The notes beneath the pieces were generated by a model, which was not told where the DNA came from, did no database searches, and worked only from the letters and a program-made list of their open reading frames with translations. Position numbers and translations under genes: made by a program. Source: Laburnicola sp. R22_1 (taxonomy: Eukaryota; Ascomycota; Dothideomycetes; Pleosporales; Didymosphaeriaceae). Taken from it: DNA of 64,000 nucleotides. Of the stretch, positions 12,628 through 24,600 are shown in pieces; within the stretch, counting starts at the first letter, position 1, and each line of letters begins with the position of its first letter. The DNA lies in NCBI GenBank assembly GCA_014281115.1, contig JACONQ010000007.1, positions 1,364,001 to 1,428,000 of the forward strand, in the 5' to 3' direction.

Positions 12628-13930
12628 TCCCTTCTAGGCAAGAGTTATAAACTACCTCCACTTATTTAGTTTTTAAGTAGCCCTACTGCGTTTAATTACT
12701 GCGTTTTTTCATTGCGTTACTAGCGCCTATATAATATAATATTACATACAAGCGCTAAGCCCTAGGACTAGAGCGCGTTAAAGTTTTTCTAACGCCTCCC
12801 CTAGCTTCTAAGACAACTAACCCTATAATAATAATACTCTACCCGTCTGCCTACCTATTGCGTTACTAAATAATTAACTACTTAGAACCTCTATTCTACT
12901 CTACTACTATAATATATAATAAATTGCGCGTGCGCTCCCTACTCCTAACACTAAATAGCACTCTACTATCCCCTAATAATAACTTTTTAACCTCTAGCAC
13001 ACTTTTCTAGTATTAATCTTATTCTACTTATCTTTTATAGAAATTCTACAGAATAAGCGTATACCTATATATACTCTATACCTCTAGTAACTACTTTTTA
13101 TATATTTCTTTTTTATAGCAAATCGCTAGCTATTTTAAATTATACTTAACCTTTTCTCTATACCTTTTACTACTATATCGCTTTTAGATTTAATTAAACC
13201 TTGCCTCTTGCTTACTAAAAGCGCTCTAGTAATAACTATCTCTAATATAACTAAGAACTAGATAGCTAAACTAGCAGAGAGAGAGCTATAAGTTAAAATT
13301 CATAGTCCCTAAAGCACCTAGGTATTGCTAGACGCCGCAATAAGACAAACTAGCTACAGTAATCTATTTGCTACACAACTTATACTATGCCACTATATAT
13401 CCTATAAGGGTAATAGTAGTAGGCATCTAACCTTTATAATACCTATTTTATATATATTTATTATTAGCGTCTAGATTATACTTCTTATTATTAGCGTAGT
13501 TCTACTTATTATCCTTATTATATATATATAGGCGCGTAACTACCTATCCTATAGAAAGCGCGTTGTTTAGTTAAGGGAAGGCTATTAATTAATATATTAT
13601 AACTTTAAGATCTTACGTAATAATTAGCTATATATATATGTAAGAATAGATAGATAAAGATAATATATATCTAGTTGCGGATTTTATATTACGCGCGTAG
13701 GCAATTACGCATTATATTATCTTTAACTTTAGTATCTATAGACTATAGTACACTATAATTAACTACCTTATTAGTATTAGTATAAGGGGCTAATTTGTAT
13801 GTACTAACCAATAGTTCCTAGCCTAACCTATCTTACTACTTTACCTTTTTTAATGCGTTTTTAGTACACCTATAGCTTTCTCTTATAGCGTTGTACCATA
13901 TCCTAAAGGTCTGTAATATTTCTCTTCCTA
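12628..13930. repeat. Left arm of ~3-kb imperfect palindrome
   Basis: This arm is the reverse complement, with many transitions, of 14,490-15,703. Matching landmarks are TTTTTAAGTAGCCCTACTG (12,671) against CAGTAGGGCTACTTAAAAA (about 15,632), TTGCGGATTTTATA (13,675) against its complement near 14,730, and CTATCTTACTACTTTACC (13,829) against GGTAAAGTAGTAAGATAG near 14,568. Similarity persists over about 1.3 kb, so this is far more than a short terminal inverted repeat. No clear target duplication was found at the outer edges. Confidence 0.85.
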
Positions 13931-13964
13931 ATAACTTAAGCTTATCTTATCCTATGTGCTAATT

Positions 13965-14068
13965 ATTATCTAAAACCCCCTTAGCACCTAAGCTCCCCTT
14001 ATTATCTAAAACCCCCTTAGCATCTAAGCTTCCTTTATTATCTAAACTCCCCTTAGTACCTAAGCCCC
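13965..14068. repeat. 36-bp minisatellite, three copies, in palindrome centre
   Basis: Three tandem units begin ATTATCTAAA and contain CCCCCTTAGCACCTAAGC. Period is 36 bp, with one to a few differences between copies. It sits in the roughly 560-bp single-copy spacer between the palindrome arms and is richer in C than its surroundings. Confidence 0.8.
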
Positions 14069-14489
14069 TAAAGTTTAAGAAATTCTTAAAGTCTATATCC
14101 TTATTTATAATATTAGAGTTATAACTATCTAGTAGCTTCTAGAAATAAACTTTAAGCTCCTCTCTATTATTTTTAATTTCCTCTTTATACTTTTTATTAT
14201 TATTTTTCTTAATATACGCCTTGTTACTATTAAGCATACTATCCTTACTATAGATAATAAGGTTAGTAGAAGAACTAGACTTATAGCAACTAATAATTAT
14301 TAGTAAAAGTGTATAATAAATAAGTGTAATAAACTTAAAACTATTTATTATTAGTAACTATTACTAGCTTCTTAGTAATTAGACCTATATTGCCTATGCT
14401 ATTATAAAAGTTCTCTTACTCTTTCTTATTAGCCTTACTCTTAAAGCTATTAGCCTTAAGCTTTTTTAGGCCTATCTTATATCTAAAAG

Positions 14490-15703
14490 AAAAACATTGC
14501 AAACCTTTTAGTATATAGTATAACACTATAAGGGAAAGCTATAGGTATGCTAAAAACATATTAAAAAAGGTAAAGTAGTAAGATAGGTTAGAGACTATTT
14601 GTTAGCACGTGCAAATCGGCCTCTTATACTAATAAAGTAGTTAATTTTAGTGTACTATAGTCCATAGGTACTAAAGTTAATAATAATAATATAACGCGGT
14701 TGCCTGCGTATAAAGTATAAAATCCGCAACTAGATATAGATTAAATCTTTATCCATCCTTATATACACAGTATATTTAATTATCACATAAGACCTTAAGG
14801 TTATAATTTAGTATAGCTATTTCTATAGCCATCCCTTGTCCTAACAACGCTATTATTACTAGGCAGACAGTTATACGTCTATACGTGTACAATAAGAAAG
14901 ATAATAATAATAGAGCTAGCTAAAATTAGTATTACAAAGGTTAAACGCCTAACATCGCTAACTATATAGTAATAAGATATAAGTAGTGTAGCAAATAGAT
15001 TGTCTTAGCTAGTTTTCTAGCTAGTTTATTAGAGTCCCACCACATTAATAAGTATACGGGGACTACCTATATAGAATTAAACTTATAGCTTGCTCTCTAC
15101 TAGTTTAGTTGCCTTGTGCTTAGCTATATTAATAAGGGTTACTAAATATATTTTTAAAGGCAATAGGAGAGGATAGGCAAAGGTTATAAGAGGCTCTAAA
15201 AGAACAAAGTAAGGATATATAACCTAGAGAAGGTGTAGTATAATTACCTAAGTAGAATCTATACAAAATAGCTATAAGAAGTGTTAGGCATATCTAGGTA
15301 CACGCTTATACTATAGAATAGAGTAACATTTAGTATTAGAAGTAGGCGCGCGCATAATTTATTATATAATACAGCAGTAAAGTGTGCGTCTAGGGGTTCC
15401 AAGTAGTCAATTATTTGGTAACGCGGCAAAAGGTTAAAAGGTAGGTATCAATTATCTAGTAACGCAGCGGGCGAGCGGGTAGACAAGGTGTTATTATTAT
15501 AGGTCGTCTTAAAAGCTAGGGGAGGCATTAGAAAAACTTTAACGCGCTCTAGTCCTAGGGCTTAGCACACACATAATATTACGTAATAGTATGTGGGCGC
15601 TAATAACGCAATAAAAAAACGTAGTAATTAAACACAGTAGGGCTACTTAAAAACTAATAAGCAGAGATAGTTTATACTTCTGCCTGGAAGGGGCCTATCT
15701 TAT
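14490..15703. repeat. Right arm of ~3-kb imperfect palindrome
   Basis: Inverted partner of 12,628-13,930. Near 14,500-14,640 it contains a block (GGGAAAGCTATAGGTATGC, then ACGTGCAAATCGGCC) whose much less mutated relative lies at 49,310-49,470. Near 14,485-14,540 it contains a second block related to 29,488-29,545. Near 15,405-15,475 the motif TCAATTAT..GGTAACGC is directly repeated. Confidence 0.85.
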
Positions 15704-16769
15704 ATATATTACGTAAAAGCTTTTTATATATACTACTATAACTAAAGATTTATTTACTTATATAACTTCATAGTATAAAAGGGCCTTTTTTTCTTACTAG
15801 TAATAATTCTACATTTAGCTAGGGCTATTTAGTAGGTCCTTAGATTAACTTTATTCTTAGTTTTATTCTACTTTTTATACATAGCTATTAGTTTTACCTC
15901 TAATTAGTTGCCTACTTTTTATTAAATAACTAATATATAATAATAGGATATAATAATATACTACTTTTTTAATTCTTAAAGTAGGACTATTTAAGCTCTT
16001 CTTCTTCTTTTATAAGCTATTAATACTTTTACACTTTAAAGAGTAGTTAGTAATTCTTATTATTATAAAGCTTCTTCTTAAGCTAATATTATATAGCTTA
16101 ATTAGCTAATTTAGTAAAGTCTAGTACCTTTTCTTCTTTACTATAGAGTGTATTACAAAATCTCTACGCAATAATATAGGCGCTATTACTAAGTGCACCT
16201 TTAAATAGTACTTTATAGTTAGTAGAATAATTTTTCTAAAAGCTACCTTATCTATAATATAAAAGAATAGTACTAACCTCTTTATTGTTAAATATAAAGC
16301 CTTATTTATATTAGTATATAATATAATAAAAGACTATAATTACTAGATACCTTAGTAAGACCCTCTTACTTATCGCGCTTAAAATTTGCTAGTATCTATA
16401 CGCTACTACTTAGGAGGCCCTTTAGGACGTTAGAAGACTCTTTCTTAATAGACACTATAGTATAGGATGTAATAATAGTATATAATAACTACAGTTAATA
16501 TTATAAAAATAATAAAAATATTATTATTATTATAAAAAGTAGCTATAAGGGCCTATGCGCATAAGTAAGGCACTAACAACACTAGCGTGTTTTCTTTACT
16601 TACCTTACCGCCTACTTAGCTACTTTACCTTACTATCCTTCTAGCTACTTTTTTAATACTCTATAGCCTTAACTACTATATAATCTTAATTTGTAAGATA
16701 ATAGTATACACTAGGCTGTCTAGATACTCTAAACTAGTTACTAGTAGATCTTAAGTAAAAAAGAAAAAG
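15704..16769 (-). other. RIP-mutated stretch, possible minus-strand relic
   Basis: AT-rich with no open frame. Between about 16,290 and 15,960 a minus-strand frame reads as degraded protein (VLFKGALSNSAYII followed by a lysine/glutamate-rich segment), with stops of the RIP-derivable kind. Not recognised. Confidence 0.3.
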
Positions 16770-17245
16770 CTGCTAGCTACTAAAGCTACGTAAAAGGCAC
16801 CTTGTAAAATACTACCTACTATACTAAAAGAAAGTACTACTAGAAGCTAGGTAGTATATTATTATTATAGCTATTTATTATATATATATTCTAATAATAT
16901 ATAGCTATTACGCTTAGAGAAATTAAAAAGTACCAAAAGAGTATTAAGCCCCTTATTAGTAAAATGCTATTCTATTACCTTATTAAGAAAATAGCGCAAA
17001 ATAATAATAAAAAAGATTTGCGCTTCTAGTCTATTACGCTAGCTACTCTTTAAAAGGCAATAGAGGCTTTTCTAGTTAGAATATTTAAAGGTATTTTTAT
17101 ACCACTCTACTCCTACTATAAAATAAATACTAATACCTTTAAATACTAATATTAACGCTATTTATATAAAATAGGTTACTATATAGGCTAAGGATATATA
17201 GCTAGCAAATAGGTACTATAAGAAGTATATAGATACTAGGTAAAT
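16770..17245 (+). pseudogene. RIP-mutated histone H3-like pseudogene
   Basis: Plus-strand translation from 16,902 gives AITLREIKKYQKSIKPLI, then KKIAQ, DLRF-stop-S, and KAIEAFLVRIFK up to about 17,092. These align in order with the H3 histone fold (alphaN LREIRRYQKST, alpha1 and loop1 EIAQ..DLRFQS, alpha2 EAYLVSLFE). After an apparent intron, 17,138-17,210 reads TNINAIYIK-stop-VTI-stop-AKDI-stop-LA, matching the H3 C-terminus TNLCAIHAKRVTI.AKDIQLA. Each stop and the His>Tyr change are C>T or G>A outcomes. A basic segment near 16,776-16,810 (KAT-stop-KAPCK) may be the H3 tail in another frame before an intron. Alpha2 differs from canonical H3, so a divergent variant is likely. Confidence 0.75.
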
Positions 17246-20053
17246 AGTAAGGCGCTTAGTTAGATTTAATATATATATTTAACACTAAAGCTATACTTTT
17301 ACTATAATAAGTAAACGTAATAATTGCTACTATAATAATAAGGATATTTTTATAGTAATTTACTATAAAAATAATATATAGCTAATGAAAAATATAATTA
17401 GTTAGATCTAATATAATCTAGTTTGTGCAATCCTAACCTAACCTATAGCCTATATAACTCTAACCTAACCTATATCTATTACTAGCGCAAAATCCATAGG
17501 TAGAGATTAGGTTAGAGACAATCATGAGTATCTTAATCCATTAAATAGTAGGAGAAGAGGAGACATAGAATGGTGTTGCACGACTGTTAAAATATTCTTT
17601 ATTTAAATAAAGTTTAAATCTGTAGAGTCTTACATAAGGAAACCTAACTTTAACCTAATCTATATCTATTTGCCAGCCTAACTACTACTACCTAATATAC
17701 TTAATTACCTCTTATAATGCCCTATATTACTCCGCTACCTATTCTCTAATAATAACTGCCTAAAACTTCTAGCCTAACTTAGTAAGCTTAGCGTAGTGTA
17801 ATAACTACCTAGTACTAAAGTAACTAATATACTTCTAGCCTGAACTAGTAAGCTAAAACTTTTACTAATTTAACCGCCTATAAATAGTATCTTAAGGGAG
17901 GAGTAGATATTATATTGCTATTTACAGCTAAATAAAAATAGTTAATTTTAGTATAATATAAGAGTAGTACACAGCCTTATAGGGTAAACCTTTTAGAAAT
18001 AGCTAGTATAGTTAAAAGAGATAACTAAATTAAGACTATACTAAGATAGAGGATAAGAAAAGGACCTAGGGGGCCCTTACTTATATAGTAGGTAGCGTAG
18101 GGCATAGGCCTACGCTAACTACGCGCTAATACTAACTAAGAAAGGCGCCTTCTATAAGGTAAAAGGCGCTATTAGGGTGTGAAAGAAAAGGTAATAGTAA
18201 ATAACTAGTAGGGAGGCAGACACAAACTGTTATAAAAGTTATACTCGCAAATAACCTAGATAATAACTTAAGCTTACGCAGCTACTATATAGTTACTAAA
18301 AATATTATAAAAGGTAATAGTAAAATTATATTATTAGTATTAAGTATCTAAATCACTATAAATTACAATAAAAAGGCCTTATTAATAAGGCTAGCAAAAT
18401 CTTAGGGCAACTTATTAACAAAGTAGGTAATAACTCTAAGAAAGCTTATATTATTTAGTAATATCTATAGATTATAACTTATACTTATTTTACTTTATAT
18501 TATACGCAAAAGCTCTATAGCCTTTTTCTTTTACTCTGCTATACTTATTTATATATATTTTAATAGCGTTATATAGCTTTTTAGTAGGACGCGTAAAAGA
18601 TTAGTTTAATTCTATATTAGAAGGCCCTAGGTAGCTGCTAATATTACTATTATAAAGCTAATGTCCTTAGCAATTACTTAGTTAATAAAAGCACTCTAAA
18701 GCTTCTCCTTTTACTATAATAAGTGCGACACTATTAACTACGCGCTAGCAGCTTTATCCTATAGATTTTAAGCCTTTATAGCCTCTATAATAGGCAATAA
18801 TCTAGTGTCTAGATTAGCCTTATAGGCCTTTTTAAGGTAGACTTTAATATAAGCTATACTATTAACGCGCTAGTAATTAGCTATCCTTTATATAAGATAA
18901 TAGTCTTTATATAGCTATAAGATTATCTTACTAACTATATTATTCTTTAGATATTTTAACTTAGCTCTATATTACTATATAGATGCAGGCGTGCGCTTGC
19001 CTTTAAGTTATAATTTATAGCAGACTTTATACCTAACTCTACTAGTAATTAGATAGTAATTATTATGCTAAAGATAGTACTAATTAATATTAAAGGCCTC
19101 TTCTATATAACGCCCTAGCTATTAAATATATAACCTTTTTATACTACCTAGAGTACTCTTATATAATATAGACAACTCTAACTTACTATTAGTAGTAGTA
19201 AGAGTAGTATTAAGCCTTTATAACGCAGTAATATAGTAGGAATAATAATTAATTATACTTTAAGACAATTATAAGGCCTAGGACTATGTGTTTTATAATA
19301 TATTATAGGCAAAAGCTATTAAGTTATTACTTAAGAGGCACTAGAAAACTCTGCTATAATAAAGGCCTACTGGGCGCCCTTATAATCTAAGCTTATACTA
19401 TACTAAAAGGGGCAAAAAAAGGCTAAAAATAGCCTCCTAAAATACTAAAAGGTTACGTTAAAATCTTATAAAAAGGCTCCTATATTAGGAAAAATTTTAT
19501 GCGTGCATAAGCACCTAGGGCACCTAAGTAGCCCTATATAAGGCTACGCACGCCTACGCTCTAAATACGCTTAGAGCGCACTAGCAATACTATTTTTTTT
19601 AGTATGTGTATATATAAGGTTGCGTAAGGATGCGCACCTATATTGCTAGTACACCTAGAGTAGCTAGAGTAGCTAGAGTACTCTAGACGTCTATACTATC
19701 TATAAAATACTAATTAATAAGTAAATAAAGCTCTTTAATTAGCTAAAATTTAAAAAAAGCTTAGTAATGTACTTAGTAAGCTTTAAAAAATTAGGATTTT
19801 TTTAAAGTATAAAGTTAAAGTCTTTTACTAGATAGTAATTACTAGTTAATATAATAGTATTAATTACTAGCGTATTATATAGAACTTCTACCTAACTCTA
19901 AATTCTAGATTTTGTAGGTTTAAAAATAGAAAAAATATAGTTTTATAATTATTTAAAAGAATTAGATTAGGCGAAAATTAGTAACTTAGTAAAGAACACT
20001 ATTTTAAAAAGTATAAACTTTAATAACTTTTTAACTCCTTTACTTTTATTAAA
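17246..20053. other. RIP-mutated AT-rich repeats, with minus-strand relic
   Basis: No intact genes. At 17,685-17,850 the block ACCTAATATACTTA plus R1 modules repeats sequence from 2,165-2,235 and 340-672. A short less-mutated patch lies near 17,520-17,640. From about 19,330 to 18,430 one minus-strand frame is readable for roughly 300 codons with only RIP-type stops (for example KAYKANLDTRLLPIIEAIKA). I do not recognise the protein. Confidence 0.45.
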
Positions 20054-20253
20054 GATCTTCATCGTGTGAAGATTCTAACTAAGGTCGAGTCCGCACTATA
20101 CATAGAGAGGAGTAAAATAGGAGGCACTATAACCTAGTACCTAGTACATAGTAGTAGTAATAAAATATACACAAAATAACGATGATTTTATCGTCGGCGT
20201 TCTACACAACAGCATTGTTGACGGCAGTTAATAAATAGTCTACTATCTGGCTA
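20054..20253. repeat. Retroposon-like repeat S, copy 3, with 16-bp target duplication
   Basis: A 200-bp copy beginning GATCTTCATCG and ending in CTATCTGGCTA. It is flanked by the perfect 16-bp direct repeat CTTTACTTTTATTAAA at 20,038-20,053 and 20,254-20,269. It lacks the last ~70 bp found in copies 1 and 2. If this is a 5' truncation, as is usual for retroposons, the element lies on the minus strand. Confidence 0.85.
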
Positions 20254-20672
20254 CTTTACTTTTATTAAAACCTTTTTAAAAATTTAAATAATATATTATT
20301 AGTACTATATTTTTATATATAAATATTACGTTATATATATAATAACTAGTAAAATAAAGAGCTTTTTATTAATTACGAACTAATTACGTAATAAAAATAC
20401 TATTCTCAAATTAAATAATTAAAGACTAGTATTTTTCTATAAATCTATTTAAAAATTAAAATTATAGCTTTACTAGTAAAAAGGTTATAAAGCTTTAAAA
20501 AAATTACTTATTTAAACTATTTGTGTATATCTACGCAAGTCTATATATATTTGCGCATTTCTAAGTATTTTTATACTAGCAAATTGCTTATATAAAAATA
20601 TGCAAGTATACGCATGTCTACGCATGTCTACGTATAGTTAAGCAGCCTCTCTAGAAAAAACTTTCCTAATAG
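20254..20672. other. Edge of the RIP compartment
   Basis: Very AT-rich up to about 20,640, then normal GC content within a few tens of bases. A TAG at 20,670-20,672 closes the frame of the following gene. It could be an intron acceptor, but the base-composition step suggests the upstream part of that gene has been lost or replaced. Confidence 0.6.
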
Positions 20673-21296
20673 GGCAACATCAAGCTCGCGTTCAAGCATT
20701 CAAACGCCGACTACGAGAAGTACGAGCGCCTCGACACTTATTTTGTGCAGCCAACCAATGCGTACATCGACGAATGCATTGAGGGTGAGGCACTGCAGAA
20801 GCACATTGCGGATAAGTCCAGCTGGTCCTTCTTCATGATCACGGGCATCCGAGTGGCGCGGAAAGGGAGCAAGGAGGCGGAGGAAAAGCGAAGTACAGAG
20901 GTAGAGGCGGGGCCGGAGGTGTGAGTCCTACGCAGCAGCTCTCCGCTTTTTTTCAAGGCCCGGCTGACATTGTTGAGCAGAGATGTGCCAGGTGTGGCTG
21001 TTGTTGAGGCCACTGGCAATACGGCGAACGAGAAGGACAGAAAGACCGCACAGCGCGAGATTTCCGATTTTGTGTGGGCGGTACGCCTGGCCAAAGTGCA
21101 CAAAGGGATTTTGATGACGGACTGGTCTATCGATCCCTACACGCATCGTGCTACTTTCACTGTTGGCGACAGTGAGGAGGTCGATGTTGAGATGGTGGTC
21201 AAAGACGAAGGCTTAGGGACGTTCAAGGTGGTTGACGATGACGAGCTGGGAGAAGCCTTCGTGATAGAGGGCGAGGACTGGGTTGATCCAGAGTGA
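20673..21296 (+). pseudogene. Fungal gasdermin-like protein, 5'-truncated
   Basis: Two exons, 20,673-20,920 and 20,981-21,296, flank a 60-bp intron with donor GTGAGT, branch GCTGAC and acceptor CAG; the reading phase agrees across the junction. The product keeps about 187 residues, with a central SFFMITGIRVARKG motif, then DFVWAVRLAKV and a strongly acidic C-terminal tail (DDDELGEAF...). From memory of the family these features match fungal gasdermin homologues of the RCD-1/HET-Q1 type, pore-formers that cause regulated cell death after a protease removes a short C-terminal piece. Expected length is about 250-280 residues, so the N-terminal membrane-inserting part is missing and the gene is probably inactive. 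The convergent S8 protease gene next door is the classic genomic partner. Family call rests on motifs and context, not on a search. Confidence 0.55.
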
Positions 21297-21642
21297 TACA
21301 CGAGCGCATTCATTATGCGGGAAACACTTTGTTGAGATGGCAATTGCGTTACTTCGATGACTCGTACGTAGATGCTTAGAGTGTGGATGCACCAGAATGA
21401 TTCCCTAGGTAGCCAAGTTTCAGTTAATTCACTTCCTGGGATTATCGTTATGAGCAGTGCCAGCAGCCAAACATGACCTCCGTTTATTTTTCATGGTTCG
21501 CTCATATTCCAAGTCTGGTCTGCTATACCTGATGCTATAGGCAGGGAATTTCAGATGTTGTTAAAGACTGGCTCAAGTCACACGACTTCTCATTTTCGAA
21601 CTTCTAGCGAGCCAAAAGTTGGGCGTCCCTAACAACGGAAAC

Positions 21643-24600
21643 TCAATTTGCCTCCAGCATCGCCTTCGTAATGTTATACCGCACCCATTCTCTCTTGTTG
21701 GGCTTTTCGGCACCTATGTAAAGCTTTTCGGGGTCCACACAGTCCAAGTTGCCCGTTCGTTTGGAAATGGACTTGAAGATAGCAATCATGCCCAGCATCT
21801 TAGCCACATCCTGCACCCGCGGGATCGTAGCGTTGTCCGGGTGCCGCGAAAAGTCTACAATCAACGCCGCCAGTCCCGCCGCTGCCGCTGTGACCATGCT
21901 CGTTCCGCTCTGGGGCTCCTTCGAGCCCTTGCAGTCCTGGAAGCCCTCACCCAGTAAGGCGAAGTTGTGAGCGGCTGCCCGCCACTCCGGGTTGAAATTA
22001 GAGCTCTGATCCAGCGTATTAGTCGCAAAAATGCACATGGTGAAGAGCTCGTGGCGAGCCGGGAAGGCCGGTGGCCGCAGGTTGCCGTAATTTGCGGCTG
22101 CCGCGAACACAAGCTTGTTGGCTGCTGCTGCCCGCTGCACCGCGTCCTGCAGGGCCGGCGAGTGCTTTTCGAAGCCGGCCGAGATTCTTATAATGTCGAC
22201 GTCACGGTCTTTCTCCGTGGCCCAATCAATTGCCTAATGCAGAAATCAGCTTGTAAGCTACCATTGTTGCTCTCAAATCGCCGAGCAATAGGAGACATAC
22301 CTCAACCATCAATGCCGGCTCTGTCTTTTCGTCCGTGTTGCTGTTCTTGAACACTCTGGCAACATACAACACGCAGTCTGGATAGATGGACAAGATAATG
22401 GTCGCAGTGAGGGTGCCGTGCCAAGTATCGTCGCGCAGTTCGGTATTTTTCTTGTCAACACAGTCCTTGAATCCTACAACTTTTTTGTGTTCAGGATCAC
22501 TTTTGTGGAATCCCGTATCAATGACGCAGACTTTTACCCGCGCACATTTGCCCTTGGCTTTCGGTGCCATGGCGGCTCTCAGCATGTCAGTCTTGTCCAG
22601 CCAGGGACCAGATGTGTACTGTGAATTTCTAGAGCCGCGTCAGTCATGGACCCGTCTCCAATTAAATACAAACATGGCACGAACTTCAACACTTGAGTAC
22701 CCCCTAGGCTCACGCCCTGTCGTCTCGATGGAAGATGTTCGGTTTTCGCTTGCTGGATCAGAGTGTCCCAACTCCTTTGGGACCACGTCTTCATGTAAAC
22801 GCCGTCGTAGCCGTAAACGACGACGTTGGAAATATACGGAGACTTCTGTTTCCATTTTCGAGAAACCTCAAGTAGGTGGTCGGTGACTTATCAGCTGTTA
22901 GCACCTGCAACCCATTCCAATCGCCACCGGGGCGTCCAAGAAGGGAGTGCAACAACCTACAGTTCAAATTCGCGCAGCCAGCGCTCCCTTCTTGCGTCAC
23001 AATCATGCGTCCTTCTTGCTTCTCGCCGGACTCGAGACAGGAAATGAGCACCGAAACCTTGACCCGATGCGGCTGAGCGGACTCTCGGGATAGTGCTTCC
23101 GAGTGCCTGTATTGTCTTGTCAAATCAGCCTGGATCACCCTCACGCATGATATCCAGCAAAGCACCCGTGCGGTAGCAATCCACTCACTGGACATAGATG
23201 ATCTTCTCACTACAAGAGGGTCCTTGCGCGAGGTTTTCCATCAGCCGACTGCGCATTAGATTCAGATAAGTTCGAAAGTTCTCCAAGTCTAAGGCATCCG
23301 CACACAGTAAGCCTTGGCAAAAACACGACTCCGAATCTTGCGGTGGGATTCCCTACCTGGGAGGCACCCAAAACGCAACTCTACTCCGATACATTGGAAA
23401 GGATCCCCATTCAGCCTCGATTGTACCTCAGAAATTGATAACACAGGCTTTAGCGGATCAATGGTGGCCTCCGAGTTTGAAGAGACTAAAGTGACTTAGC
23501 TAAGCCAACCAGACCCAGAGTAGCGAAAGACATGAGGAGCGCGTACTGAGAATGGTGTAAGTGTCTGTCAACGGATTTATGACATCAAATTGCGATTGCT
23601 GGCTAATGACGAGTTCCAAATGAGGCTGGGGGAGGAGGTTTGACGAAAGCTTTCTTCCCGTCTTGAGCATCTCTCGAGGTGCCACGGAGTAGTGGAGTAT
23701 TTGCATATATCCTGGCTTCCATGGAAGTTTGATGAAGTTTCCCTTTGTCTCAATTTTGATCTCGTGTGGGAATTTGTTGTCCATGAAGGCTTCTCGGCTT
23801 GAGTGTGGTAATCGTTAGTAGCGCGGCCTAGGCAAATAATCTGGAAATTGAACCAAGAATTGATAACCACATACCAAATCATAGTTTGCACTAACACCAA
23901 TTCTGTGGTAATCCGGCGTTTGAGGCTCTCTCCGAGCACTTTATCCGCAGTTCTGCCCATAGCATTCTTGGCGTATTGAAGAGCGAGTGCTGCTGCAAGC
24001 TGCTGGACTCGATAAACATCTGCAGCCTAGTAAGCTCTCGGCTTTTTTCGTGTTGATTCATAATCTCTCGTACATGTCGGGGTAACTTTGGAGATTCGTA
24101 TCTGAACCAGAGCCTTGGTACTTGGCTTGTACAGCATCATCTGCCAGGTCTTTCCTTGGTCTGGTACCACTTCCGCTACGAGCAGAGTTTCTTCGAGGAC
24201 TTTGCTGCGTCGTCAGCATACCCATTCCACGGCGAGCCCTTACTGCACGGCTGTTCTTGAACCTACACTTACCCTTGAACTGAAGTTGCTTCAAGTGGGA
24301 CTTTTCCACGTTTTCGCAGCAGCAGGTGAGCTTGAGAGATTTCGTTTTTGGGTCCCAGTCGACGCCTTGACTGAAGGAGGCGGCAGGACAGTCGAGATAA
24401 AAGGCCGATGATTTGGGCTTCCTATCCCTTGGTACCATGAGTTCAATCCCCCCAACTTCAATCTCCTCCACGTTGAAAGTCCCCTCATTGCAGTCGCCTA
24501 GGGTCGAGGGAAATATCTCATCTGAAACAACAAACACTTCCCGGGAGATTCCGTCCAATCCCTCTTTCAGAGCCTGGATGAGACTTGCATTCGGGACCCC

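Noticed and set aside
22386..22886. Plus-strand open frame of 166 codons over the protease gene
   Set aside because: It is the antisense shadow of the S8 protease exons, which have the catalytic motifs on the minus strand.
24205..24272. Well-formed intron (GTAAGT, branch GCTGAC, GCAG) in the protease N-terminal half
   Set aside because: Removing it leads to an early stop in the only frame that continues the upstream coding piece. It is therefore not used in the model, though it may be real in an intact allele.
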